Below, one piece after another: positions 1 to 8,164 of a stretch of 64,000 nt of DNA. The stretch spans positions 248,001 to 312,000 of the forward strand of contig NZ_FPAS01000001.1 of assembly GCF_900116425.1 (NCBI RefSeq). Reading direction: 5' to 3'. Under the pieces are notes generated by a model. That model searched no databases. It saw nothing but the letters and a program-made list of their open reading frames with translations, and had not been told where the DNA came from. Every line of letters starts with the position of its first letter. Within the stretch, counting starts at the first letter, position 1. Both the position numbers and the translations under genes were made by a program. The stretch is from Lishizhenia tianjinensis. Lineage in GTDB: Bacteria; Bacteroidota; Bacteroidia; Flavobacteriales_D; Crocinitomicaceae.

Positions 1-389
1 GGGTGAGCTTGAGCTGGGTAAGCTTCGAAGAATTGCTTCATATCTTCGTGAACCAACGTGTGCTTTGTAATGCTGTTGTGGAAGTTTTCCAATTCGTGAG
101 CCTGTGGTAATTCACCGTAAATAAGCAAGTATGCAACTTCCATGAAAGATGCTTTCTCAGCCAACTGCTCAATTGGATACCCACGATATCTTAAGATTCC
201 TTTTTCTCCATCTAAGAAAGTAATAGCACTTGATGTACTACCTGTGTTTTTAAAACCTGGATCTAAGGTAATGTACCCTGTTTCCGCTCTTAATTTCTTG
301 ATGTCAATCGCTTTTTCGTTTTCACTTCCAGTGAAAACTGGTAGTTCGTAAACTGTACCGTTGAGTTCTAATTTGGCTACTTCGCTCAT
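1..389 (-). CDS. gltA: Citrate synthase, N-terminal part (cut by window edge)
   Basis: The minus-strand frame opens with ATG at 389 and runs off the left edge, giving about 129 residues. It begins MSEVAKLELNGTVYELPV and contains GYITLDPGF, an RYRGYPIEQLAEKASFMEV stretch and a YLLIYGELP segment, all typical of the N-terminal domain of type II (hexameric) citrate synthase. The enzyme condenses acetyl-CoA and oxaloacetate into citrate, the entry step of the TCA cycle, in the cytosol. The catalytic residues lie beyond the window, so activity cannot be judged. It stands alone here, with a plausible Bacteroidota promoter upstream at 432-461. Confidence 0.93.
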   Translation of the reverse strand, partial: MSEVAKLELNGTVYELPVFTGSENEKAIDIKKLRAETGYITLDPGFKNTGSTSSAITFLDGEKGILRYRGYPIEQLAEKASFMEVAYLLIYGELPQAHELENFHNSITKHTLVHEDMKQFFEAYPAQAH

Positions 390-431
390 TTTTTAAATTT
401 AATAAATTTTAAGGTTAAAATATATCGACGA

Positions 432-461
432 CTAAGATAGTAATAAACTTGATTGTTCAAA
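432..461 (-). promoter_or_regulatory. Candidate promoter of citrate synthase
   Basis: Read on the minus strand, TTTG (458-461) is followed after 18 nt by TATCTTAG (432-439). This is one mismatch from the Bacteroidota -7 consensus TAnnTTTG, with slightly short spacing. It would give a 5' UTR of about 35 nt before the ATG at 389. Identified by pattern only. Confidence 0.4.
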
Positions 462-506
462 GAATTTCATTCTATCTTAAACGCGAAATAATTTTTATTG
501 TCGCAA

Positions 507-1019
507 TTATTTCAATTGTGTCAAAAATTGCTCAGGATTCATAAATCCTATTAGTTTTTTTTCTCTGTTTCCATTGTTGTTCAGCACCACAAATGAAGGG
601 TAACTTAAACGACCATCTAACAATACTGCTGCCAGTTCGTGGTAGCCTCTTCGGCCATTGTTTACAAACTTATAATCTGTTCCAAAGAAGTTAACCGTAT
701 CCTTTTCTTCTCCGTCAAATTTCACGGCGATGTAGTCTTGATTTAATGCCTTGATAACTTCCTTATCTTTAAAAGTTGAAGCATCCATTTTCTTACACCA
801 TCCACACCAGTCTGTGTAAACATCTACAAAGATTAGTTTGTTCTGTTTTTGGGCCAAAGAAATTCCTTCTTCCATACCATACCAATGAACAGTACTATCA
901 TTTATAGTAGTTACTTTGTGCGTGGTCTCAGTTATTTCTGCTTCTTTCTTATCCTTTAAGTTAGCACAAGAAAATAGCAATAAGCCCAGCCCTAATATAG
1001 TATATGTAAATCCTCTCAT
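507..1019 (-). CDS. Thioredoxin-fold lipoprotein (thioredoxin_7-like)
   Basis: A 170-residue protein with an N-terminal hydrophobic segment and a lipobox LLFSC (Cys18), so it is probably a membrane-anchored lipoprotein. A thioredoxin fold follows: IFVDVYTDWCGWC carries the redox pair Cys72/Cys75, and the cis-proline lies in LSYPSF (Pro141). WCGWC is typical of the DUF255/thioredoxin_7 group, often found in periplasmic disulfide reduction or repair. The start codon lies 2 bp after the stop of the DPP IV gene, so the two are probably co-transcribed. It may act on exported thiol proteins; the substrate is unknown. Confidence 0.85.
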   Translation of the reverse strand: MRGFTYTILGLGLLLFSCANLKDKKEAEITETTHKVTTINDSTVHWYGMEEGISLAQKQNKLIFVDVYTDWCGWCKKMDASTFKDKEVIKALNQDYIAVKFDGEEKDTVNFFGTDYKFVNNGRRGYHELAAVLLDGRLSYPSFVVLNNNGNREKKLIGFMNPEQFLTQLK

Positions 1020-1021
1020 TT

Positions 1022-3205
1022 TTATAAATGTTCTAAGGTGTAAGTATACATCATTTTAAAGAGATGGTTACGTGTATTTCCACCATAAATTCCGTGATTC
1101 TTGTTAGGGTAAATGAACAAATCAAACTGTTTGTCGGCATCAACAAAGGCGTTTATCAACTCCATGGTATTTTGGTGGTGTACATTGTCGTCAAAAGCTC
1201 CGTGTATCAAGAAGAATTTCCCTTCCAATCGCTTCACTAAGTTAACAGGAGAGTAGTTTTCGTAACCTTCCTGATTTTCAGCAGGTGTACGCATGAAACG
1301 CTCCGTGTAAATATTGTCGTAATATTTCCAATGTGTTACTGGAGCCACAGCTATACCCATTTTGAAAACGTCATTTCCTTTTAACATAGAAAGGGTTGTC
1401 ATCGTTCCTCCAAAACTCCAACCTTGGATTCCCACTCTGTTTTCGTCTACATAAGGAAGTTGCGCAAAGTTTTTAGCAGCCGCAACTAAATCATCAGATT
1501 CTAAATTTCCGAGTTGTAAATAGGTCGACTTTTTAAATTTCGCACCTCTATACATTGTTCCTCTCGTGTCAACAGAAACTACCAAGTAACCCGATTGGGC
1601 AAGTAGTTGATGATATGCAAAGTTATGTCCATCAAATTTATCTAACACCATATTGCTACCAGGGCCACAGTAAATGTTAAAGTATACCGGGTATTGTTTT
1701 GTAGAATCAAAATTATCTGGCTTAATTATCCAAGCATTCAATAGATCTCCATTTGCACCTTCAAGGGTGAAGAATTCTTTGGGTTGGAAATTGTAAAGTT
1801 TTAGTTCCTCTGCAAAAATTGCGTTATCCTCCAAGGTTCTAATCACTTCTCCATTGTTTTTATGAAGTGTCGTAATTGTAGGTGTATTCGCATCACTCCA
1901 TCGGTTAATGTAGTATTTCATACCTGTAGAGAACTCTGCGTGGTTGTAACCTCTATTTGCACTCAGTTTAATTGGAGTTTTAGCACTTTCTATATTCGTT
2001 TTATAAAGGGCTTTATACATGGCTCCTTCTTGGGCAGAGGTAAAGTATATGTCTTTACTTTCGGCATTGTATCCTTTGTATTCGATTACATCCCAATTTC
2101 CTTTTGTGATTTGTTTTACCTCTCCGTTTAAAAAGATTTGGTAGATGTGGTTAAAACCATCTTTTTCACTTGTTCTTATAAAAGATAAGCCATCCGGTAA
2201 GAACTCCAAGTTATCATCAATTTCTACATAAGCCTCGTCCTCCTCTTGGTACACCAACTTAGGTGTTAAGCTTTTATCTTCTGCATCAATTAATAAACAT
2301 TGCAACCTATTCTGGTGACGGTTTAATGTAATTGCAACCAATTGGTTGGTATGAACCGCCCAGCTAAAGCGAGGAATGTATTCATACTCTGTTAAATCAA
2401 CTTGTTTAGATTTCCCGTTCTTTGTTTTCGCTATATAAAGACCAATCTTACTGTTATCTTCTCCAGCTTTGGGATACTTGTAAGTATAGGCAGTAGGATA
2501 GAGGTCTTTGTACCAGTTTAAGGTAAATTCTTTCACATTGCGTTCGTCAAACTTTAAGTAAGCGATGTAGTTTCCATCTGGCGACCATTCAAAACCTTTG
2601 GTAAGTGCAAACTCTTCTTCGTTTACCCAATCCGTGGTACCGTTGATGATTTTATTGAACTCTCCATCTTTGGTGATTTGTTTGATATTTCCAGATTCTA
2701 GGTCTTTTACAAACAAATTGTTTTCACTTACATAAGCTACTTTGCTACCATCGGGTGAATATTCGGCCAAGGTTTGTGGGAAATGTATTTCGTCTAATGG
2801 CGCAAGTTCTTTTGTTTTTAAATCGTACACGTAATAGAGTGCATCGAAAGATCTTCTGTATTTTTTACGCGTTTGTGTAGTAAAAAGCATTTTACTTTCA
2901 TCGGCGTTGAAGAAATAGTTATCTATTTTTAAAACCTCACCTCTAAAGAATAAAGTACTTCCATCTACGATTAATTCTTCTTTGTTTTCATCCGTAAAAG
3001 AATATTTATAAATGGATTTAATTTTTCCTTCTCTTTTGAACTGTGTGTAGTGTTCACCATCATTTGTTGATCTAAAACCAGCAACGCTATTTTCTTGAAA
3101 AGTATAATCTTTCCAGATGGTTTCGACATCCAATTTTTTCGATTGTGCATTTGCTGTTCCCAGTGTAACTAGCGCAAGAAGTGTAAGTAATAAAGTGTTT
3201 TTCAT
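1022..3205 (-). CDS. Dipeptidyl peptidase IV, S9B family
   Basis: A 727-residue exported serine peptidase with an N-terminal signal peptide ending near ANAQ. Residues about 30-470 form the DPP IV beta-propeller; the C-terminal alpha/beta-hydrolase domain carries the triad: Ser597 in GWSFGG, the Asp672-Asp673 pair in GAFDDNVHH, and His704 in NKNHGIYGG. Length matches the family. It removes X-Pro or X-Ala dipeptides from peptide N termini in the periplasm or at the surface, feeding peptide catabolism. It is followed 2 bp downstream by a thioredoxin-fold lipoprotein gene, a likely operon partner. Family assignment is firm; exact substrate preference is inferred. Confidence 0.93.
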   Translation of the reverse strand: MKNTLLLTLLALVTLGTANAQSKKLDVETIWKDYTFQENSVAGFRSTNDGEHYTQFKREGKIKSIYKYSFTDENKEELIVDGSTLFFRGEVLKIDNYFFNADESKMLFTTQTRKKYRRSFDALYYVYDLKTKELAPLDEIHFPQTLAEYSPDGSKVAYVSENNLFVKDLESGNIKQITKDGEFNKIINGTTDWVNEEEFALTKGFEWSPDGNYIAYLKFDERNVKEFTLNWYKDLYPTAYTYKYPKAGEDNSKIGLYIAKTKNGKSKQVDLTEYEYIPRFSWAVHTNQLVAITLNRHQNRLQCLLIDAEDKSLTPKLVYQEEDEAYVEIDDNLEFLPDGLSFIRTSEKDGFNHIYQIFLNGEVKQITKGNWDVIEYKGYNAESKDIYFTSAQEGAMYKALYKTNIESAKTPIKLSANRGYNHAEFSTGMKYYINRWSDANTPTITTLHKNNGEVIRTLEDNAIFAEELKLYNFQPKEFFTLEGANGDLLNAWIIKPDNFDSTKQYPVYFNIYCGPGSNMVLDKFDGHNFAYHQLLAQSGYLVVSVDTRGTMYRGAKFKKSTYLQLGNLESDDLVAAAKNFAQLPYVDENRVGIQGWSFGGTMTTLSMLKGNDVFKMGIAVAPVTHWKYYDNIYTERFMRTPAENQEGYENYSPVNLVKRLEGKFFLIHGAFDDNVHHQNTMELINAFVDADKQFDLFIYPNKNHGIYGGNTRNHLFKMMYTYTLEHL

Positions 3206-3364
3206 TGTTTAAATCTGTCTGTTGCGAAAATAATTAAAAGTTCCGAATAGCTCTGTAACCAAGGTGTCTGACCAATAGAAATGTTAAATAAACAAAGATT
3301 TAACATTTTTGGCATATGGCTTGTAAATGAAAATCCGTAATTTAATACTTGTAAAACTAAGATC

Positions 3365-4081
3365 ATGAAAAAGAAAACCTTAATCCTACTCGGTGGATTA
3401 TTAATTTCGACAGTAACTGCTTATGCTCAAACTGAAAAAGTTTATGTAACCAACAAGCGTTCGAGATTTTTTAATACACCACCATCACAAAGAATAGAAG
3501 TTGAGCACATGAATGTGGTTAAATTCGACTTATTAAATCAATTGAACGGAGAAATGAGATTCTCTTACGAACACGTAGTTGGAGATAAATCATCTATAGA
3601 ATTAACAGCAGGACCAAACGTAAGTAATATTTGGTCAGGTAGATTTCTTTCTCAATACGGAGGTGAAGTCGGTAAAATGGGAGTTTCTGCAGAAGTTGGA
3701 TTCAGATATTATCCACTTCGAGAATTATCTGCTCTTAATCAATTCTACATCATGCCAGCTGTTGGTGTGAAGCATTTTAATTCAGAATACCACGCGCCTG
3801 TATTAGAAGGACAGGTAACACCAGACCCTTTCTCAGGAAATGATACGCGTATCTATTACACCTTTAACATCGGTTATCAACATTGGGTATCTAAAACGAT
3901 GTCTATTGATTATTTTATAGGTATGGGATTGGCTCAAAGAAATCAAAGCTCTGCATATACCACGTATAATTGGAGTCAGAACGGTGAGATGACAACAGAA
4001 TGGGTACAAGAATCTACTTCTTTTCCTACCGTACAAATTAATGCCGGTTTAAGATTCGGTATTGGTTGGTCATCACTTTAA
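3365..4081 (+). CDS. Predicted outer-membrane beta-barrel protein
   Basis: A 238-residue protein with a clear signal peptide (lysine-rich start, hydrophobic core, ending AYAQ). The remainder is rich in alternating aromatic and polar strands and ends with a hydrophobic-aromatic stretch, RFGIGWSSL, as expected for a small 8-10 stranded barrel. It resembles the DUF3575/opacity-like porins common in Bacteroidota, but I cannot name the family from sequence alone. It stands as a single gene, converging on the hbd gene with a shared bidirectional terminator at 4102-4132. Function unknown. Confidence 0.75.
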   Translation: MKKKTLILLGGLLISTVTAYAQTEKVYVTNKRSRFFNTPPSQRIEVEHMNVVKFDLLNQLNGEMRFSYEHVVGDKSSIELTAGPNVSNIWSGRFLSQYGGEVGKMGVSAEVGFRYYPLRELSALNQFYIMPAVGVKHFNSEYHAPVLEGQVTPDPFSGNDTRIYYTFNIGYQHWVSKTMSIDYFIGMGLAQRNQSSAYTTYNWSQNGEMTTEWVQESTSFPTVQINAGLRFGIGWSSL

Positions 4082-4101
4082 TATAAATTGAACGGATACA
4101 A

Positions 4102-4132
4102 AAAAGGGCGACTATAATTAGTCGCCCTTTTT
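4102..4132. terminator. Bidirectional rho-independent terminator
   Basis: Perfect stem AAAAGGGCGACTA / TAGTCGCCCTTTT with a 4-nt loop, flanked by A-rich and T-rich tracts, placed between two convergent genes. It can serve both strands. Confidence 0.92.
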
Positions 4133-4150
4133 CTATGCTTTAAAATGTGC

Positions 4151-5044
4151 TTATTTCTTAAAGTTATCAGCAACAATTAAATCCTTTGTTCCGTGTGTCC
4201 AACTGTAGAAACCTTCTCCAGATTTAACACCTAATTTACCTGCAGTAACCATGTTTACTAACAACGGACAAGGTGCGTATTTTGGATTACCAAATCCTTC
4301 GTACAACACTTCCATGATTGCCAAACAAACATCTAAACCGATGAAATCTGCCAATTGTAATGGTCCCATAGGATGCGCCATACCTAACTTCATTACAGTA
4401 TCAATTTCTTCAACACCAGCAACACCTTCGTGTAAAGTAATGATAGCTTCGTTGATCATAGGCATCAAAATACGGTTGGCAACGAATCCAGGGTAATCGT
4501 TCACTTCAACTGGAACTTTATTTAAGTTCTTTGAAGTCTCCATGATTAAGTTACAAACTTCATCAGAAGTAGAGTAACCTCTAATTATCTCAACCAATTT
4601 CATTACTGGAACTGGGTTCATGAAGTGCATTCCAATTACCTTATCTGCACGATTTGTAACCGCTGCAATTTTAGTAATAGAAATAGAAGATGTGTTCGTT
4701 GCAAGAATCACGTCATCTGCTGTAACTTCACTAAGGTTTTTAAAGATTTTCAATTTTAAATCTACATTCTCAGTAGCCGCTTCAACTACTAATTGAACAT
4801 CTTTTACACCGTCTTCTGTAGAAGTGAAAGTTGTGATGTTGTTTAAAGTGTTCGCTTTATCGTCAGCAGAGATTTTTTCCTTCGCTACCATACGATCTAA
4901 ATTTTTAGTGATCGTAGCAACTCCTCTTTCTAAACTCTTTTCTGAAATATCAATTAAAGAAACCTTATATCCACATTGAGCAAAAACGTGGGCAATTCCA
5001 TTCCCCATTGTTCCTGCACCAATTACTGCAACATTTTTTATCAT
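4151..5044 (-). CDS. hbd: 3-hydroxybutyryl-CoA dehydrogenase
   Basis: A 297-residue cytosolic enzyme. The N-terminal Rossmann fold shows VIGAGTMGNGIAHVFA (NAD-binding GxGxxG), and the C-terminal 3-hydroxyacyl-CoA dehydrogenase domain contains GMHFMNPVPVMKLVEII (active-site His-Asn region), PGFVANRILMPM, and GPLQLADFIGLD. Length matches single-domain PaaH/Hbd enzymes. It interconverts acetoacetyl-CoA and 3-hydroxybutyryl-CoA with NAD(P)H, serving short-chain fatty-acid or aromatic catabolism. No beta-oxidation partner lies beside it in this window. Confidence 0.93.
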   Translation of the reverse strand: MIKNVAVIGAGTMGNGIAHVFAQCGYKVSLIDISEKSLERGVATITKNLDRMVAKEKISADDKANTLNNITTFTSTEDGVKDVQLVVEAATENVDLKLKIFKNLSEVTADDVILATNTSSISITKIAAVTNRADKVIGMHFMNPVPVMKLVEIIRGYSTSDEVCNLIMETSKNLNKVPVEVNDYPGFVANRILMPMINEAIITLHEGVAGVEEIDTVMKLGMAHPMGPLQLADFIGLDVCLAIMEVLYEGFGNPKYAPCPLLVNMVTAGKLGVKSGEGFYSWTHGTKDLIVADNFKK

Positions 5045-5213
5045 CTTATAATTTTTTGGTGTCGTAAAATTAAAAGTACTTTTCTAATATCCCAAGGAAG
5101 TGCTGTCTTTATGAATACGGTAAGATTTTTGTTTTTATGCATACAGATGTTTTTGTTTTATCAAAATTTAAATAACTTGTAAGGGTAAAACCTTAATTAA
5201 AAAATGTGATTGT

Positions 5214-5666
5214 ATGAAAAGCCTATTGCTTATGTTTAGTTGTGTACTTCTTATGGGAGCTACTACCAAATCATCATCTACTGCAGAACCAACCATTTTC
5301 GGGAAGTGGATTACTATAGATGATGAAACCAATAAAAAGAAATCTGTAGTTGAAATCTTTGAGCGAGATGGAAAGGTCTACGGTAAAATTGTTAAACTCT
5401 ATCCTAGAGAAGGTAGAGGACCTAATCCGAAATGTGACAAGTGTACGGATGACAGAAAAGATCAACCTTTGGTTGGTTTAGAAATTATCAGAGACATGGA
5501 GAAGGATGATGACGAGTACGAAGACGGTACTATCTGTGACCCAGAAAACGGTAAAATTTACGATTGTGCTCTTTGGTTAAACGAAGACAACACGAACCGT
5601 TTAATGGTGAGAGGTTACTTAGGATTCTTTTATAGAACTCAAATCTGGGTGAGATTGCCGGAATAA
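5214..5666 (+). CDS. DUF2147 family exported protein
   Basis: A 150-residue protein with a signal peptide, then the DUF2147 signature: GKWITIDDETNKKKSVVEIF, YGKIVKLYPREG, a Cys-x2-Cys pair in KCDKCTDDRKDQPLVGLEI, an acidic YEDGTICDPENGKIY, and an RGYLGFFYRTQIWVR end. The family is small, beta-rich and periplasmic or secreted; its role is unknown. It is a single gene whose stop lies 4 bp from the convergent end of the DUF58 gene. Confidence 0.88.
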   Translation: MKSLLLMFSCVLLMGATTKSSSTAEPTIFGKWITIDDETNKKKSVVEIFERDGKVYGKIVKLYPREGRGPNPKCDKCTDDRKDQPLVGLEIIRDMEKDDDEYEDGTICDPENGKIYDCALWLNEDNTNRLMVRGYLGFFYRTQIWVRLPE

Positions 5667-5669
5667 ACA

Positions 5670-6590
5670 TTAATACAATTTACTGCGTTTAATCATGTAT
5701 TGTGTGAGAACGCTTTGTAAATCTTCATGTATATCTATTGTAATAAAGTCAACAGCATATTGTTGACTTTTTAATTTTATGGCATCAAAGTATTTCTTGG
5801 ATTGCTCGGCGTACTTTTCTTTGATTTGATTGGGTTGAAGCTTCATTTTTTCACCCGTTTCCATATCAATTAGTACATGTGGCTTGTTGTCTAATTCAAA
5901 ATTTAATTCGCGTTTCTCATCCACAACTTGGAAGATGATAACTTCGTGTTTGTTGTGTTTTAAGTGTTGAATAGCCGCAAAATAATCGTCTACTTTTTCA
6001 GGATCGTCTAAAAAGTCTGAAAAGAGTATAATTAAACTTCTTTTGTGGGTGAGTTCTGCAATGTCGTGCAATAAGGCACTTGCATCTGTGCTCGTTCCTT
6101 TTTCTTTGTTGAAATTTTGAAGTTCTTTTTCCAGTTGCGCGTATAAGAATTTGTGGTGACGAAGCGAGGATTTGGCCTCCGTATGTAAAGATAAATTTTC
6201 CTTCATCATACTTAAACCGACAGCATCTCGTTGTTTTTTTAGTAATTCTATTAAAGAGGCAATGGCATAAACGGCATAATGCATTTTATTCATTTCTTCC
6301 TCTAAAGGAAACTGCATGGAACTCGAACAATCCAAAACGATTTGGCAACGAAGGTTGGTTTCCTCCTCATACTTTTTAGTGAAGAGTTTTTCACTTCTGG
6401 CAAAAAGTTTCCAATCTATATGTCGTGTAGATTCTCCTTTATTGTAGAGTCTGTGCTCGGCAAATTCTACAGAGAAACCGTGAAAAGGACTTTTGTGGAG
6501 TCCTGTTATAAATCCTTCAACAACTTGTTTGGCCAGTAATTCAAGATTACCAAACTGTACTAAGTCTTCTCTTTTAATCGTAGTTGCCAT
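5670..6590 (-). CDS. DUF58 domain protein (vWA-like)
   Basis: About 306 residues from the ATG at 6590 (MATTIKRED); an upstream in-frame TTG at 6599 is a weaker start. The DUF58 core is visible in GFSVEFAEHRLYNKGESTRHIDWKLFARSEKLFTKKYEEE, followed by a vWA-like metal-site region LDCSSSMQFP (DxSxS) and IILFSDFLDD. DUF58 proteins usually accompany MoxR ATPases and Bat proteins, but none is beside this copy. It sits 36 bp downstream of nth, probably in the same transcript. Cytoplasmic; the role is inferred to be chaperone- or stress-related. Confidence 0.88.
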   Translation of the reverse strand: MATTIKREDLVQFGNLELLAKQVVEGFITGLHKSPFHGFSVEFAEHRLYNKGESTRHIDWKLFARSEKLFTKKYEEETNLRCQIVLDCSSSMQFPLEEEMNKMHYAVYAIASLIELLKKQRDAVGLSMMKENLSLHTEAKSSLRHHKFLYAQLEKELQNFNKEKGTSTDASALLHDIAELTHKRSLIILFSDFLDDPEKVDDYFAAIQHLKHNKHEVIIFQVVDEKRELNFELDNKPHVLIDMETGEKMKLQPNQIKEKYAEQSKKYFDAIKLKSQQYAVDFITIDIHEDLQSVLTQYMIKRSKLY

Positions 6591-6626
6591 ATCGACCAAG
6601 ATAAGAAAAAAGAGGGGGGATGTGGA

Positions 6627-7271
6627 TTATTTATAATCTTTTAAGACAGATTTTCTTCCTATAGCTACTGTAATGTAGTCTTTCTCTAATTTTGGAGAGC
6701 GTGCAGGTGAATATTCTCTTCCATAGAAGATAATTTGTAAGTGGAGTTTGTTCCACAATTCACGCGGGAAAATTTTCTTGGCGTCTTTTTCTGTTTGATC
6801 TACACTTTTACCATTCGTGAGTCCCCAACGGTACATAAGCCTGTGTATATGTGTATCTACAGGGAAAGCAGGAACTCCAAAAGCTTGTGCCATTACAACA
6901 CTTGCCGTTTTATGCCCCACACCTGGTAATTCTTCCAAATCTTCAAAACTTTGAGGAACTTTGCCCTGGTGTTTGTCGAGTAAGATGTGAGAAAGGTCGT
7001 AGATAGCCTTTGATTTTCGCGGTGATAAACCACAAGGTTTGATAATTTCTCGAATTTCTTCAACGTCGAGTTTAACCATGTCTGCCGGGTTATTCGCTTT
7101 GGCAAACAACTTCGGTGTAATTTGGTTAACGCGTTCATCTGTACATTGCGCAGATAAAAGAACAGCGATTAATAAGGTGTATTCATCGGTGTGATCTAAG
7201 GGAACTGGAGTTTCGGGATATAATTTTTCTAATTCTTCAACTACAAATTCAGCTTTCTCTTTTCTTGTCAT
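6627..7271 (-). CDS. nth: Endonuclease III-family DNA glycosylase without the Fe-S cluster cysteines
   Basis: A 214-residue protein of the HhH-GPD family. The helix-hairpin-helix reads ELPGVGHKTASVV with catalytic Lys121, and PVDTHIHRL gives catalytic Asp139. It excises oxidised pyrimidines and cuts abasic sites. The C-terminal four-cysteine 4Fe-4S loop of classic Nth is absent: after YGREYS (188) there is PARSPKLEKDYITVAIGRK and no cysteine, leaving only Cys43 and Cys80 in the whole protein. It lies 1 bp after the TPR gene's stop (same strand), so it is probably translationally coupled to it. Confidence 0.92.
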   Translation of the reverse strand: MTRKEKAEFVVEELEKLYPETPVPLDHTDEYTLLIAVLLSAQCTDERVNQITPKLFAKANNPADMVKLDVEEIREIIKPCGLSPRKSKAIYDLSHILLDKHQGKVPQSFEDLEELPGVGHKTASVVMAQAFGVPAFPVDTHIHRLMYRWGLTNGKSVDQTEKDAKKIFPRELWNKLHLQIIFYGREYSPARSPKLEKDYITVAIGRKSVLKDYK

Positions 7272-7272
7272 G

Positions 7273-7899
7273 CTATTTTACCTTAAATCCGTTTTTGATA
7301 AATCTAACAAATTCTTTAAAAGTACTTTTATCAGTAACGATTTTAGATACTAGTTTTCCTTTACTTAATTCCTCTTCTTTTTCGATTTTCTTAGGTTGCA
7401 GTTTAACACCATTTTCTGGTTTGGGCGTGTTTTCCTCACCGGCTATTTCAGCTTCTTCTTGAGCCATAAGCTCCTCAAAATGTTTCTCGTGTTTGGCAAC
7501 TTTATCTGCTTTGGCAAAATGTCTATCTGCTTTTTCTTTATAGCCTTTTTTCTCTAGTAAAATACCTAAGTTATTATTGGCTACCGCATCATCAGGGTCT
7601 AACTGCACCGCGATTTGATAGTCCGCTATGGCTCCATTTGTATCACCATAAAAGTCTTTGGCGTAAGCGCGCGAGGCATACCTGTAACTGTATTCTGGAT
7701 CTAATTCTACTGCAAGGTTAAAATCTTGCATGGCCAAATGCTCCTGTTGCAAGTGAATGTAAAGTACAGCTCTATCATTGATAATCTGCGCATTGTTGGG
7801 ATGTTCCTCCAATGCTTTAGCAAAGTGCCTTAAGGCTTTGTCTAGTTCTTTGGTATCGATGAATTCCTGAGCTTTTTTATGATTCGCGTTGACAAACAT
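7273..7899 (-). CDS. Tetratricopeptide repeat protein
   Basis: A 208-residue protein with about four TPR units over residues 10-145, for example ALRHFAKALEEHPNNAQI, AMQDFNLAVELDPEYSY, AIADYQIAVQLDPDDAV and NNLGILLEKKGYKEKADRHFAKA. A charged, probably disordered tail follows. No signal peptide, so it is cytosolic and a likely protein-binding scaffold. It heads a compact minus-strand run (TPR, nth, DUF58) and is divergent from the 7916 gene with only 16 bp between the two start codons. Confidence 0.85.
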   Translation of the reverse strand: MFVNANHKKAQEFIDTKELDKALRHFAKALEEHPNNAQIINDRAVLYIHLQQEHLAMQDFNLAVELDPEYSYRYASRAYAKDFYGDTNGAIADYQIAVQLDPDDAVANNNLGILLEKKGYKEKADRHFAKADKVAKHEKHFEELMAQEEAEIAGEENTPKPENGVKLQPKKIEKEEELSKGKLVSKIVTDKSTFKEFVRFIKNGFKVK

Positions 7900-7915
7900 T
7901 TTCTATCTTCGTTTT

Positions 7916-8164
7916 ATGGAACACAAAGTTAAGGACTTTCCGCAATATCGCAGGCTGTTTAATGGTAAGTCATATTACAAAATAACGAGTAGTAGTGAAT
8001 TTGTTGAATTACAGCAGGTAGGAGAGAAATGGTTTTGTTATCAAATAAAAGCGGCGCAATATTTCGAAATACTGCGCCTGAATGATATGTTGGAAACTAG
8101 TGATTTGTATTTAGAAATTCCAGCTCAGGAATACTTAACTATTGAACAACAAATCGCTGACTAG
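7916..8164 (+). CDS. Small conserved-looking hypothetical protein
   Basis: An 82-residue acidic protein from ATG 7916 (MEHKVKDFPQYRRLF). An upstream in-frame ATG at 7889 would overlap the divergent TPR gene and is less likely. No motif, signal peptide or membrane segment is seen; the mixed alpha/beta pattern (YYKITSSSEFVELQQVGEKWFCYQIKA) suggests a small globular fold. Its last 26 bases overlap the 3' end of the convergent esterase gene. Function unknown. Confidence 0.65.
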   Translation: MEHKVKDFPQYRRLFNGKSYYKITSSSEFVELQQVGEKWFCYQIKAAQYFEILRLNDMLETSDLYLEIPAQEYLTIEQQIAD

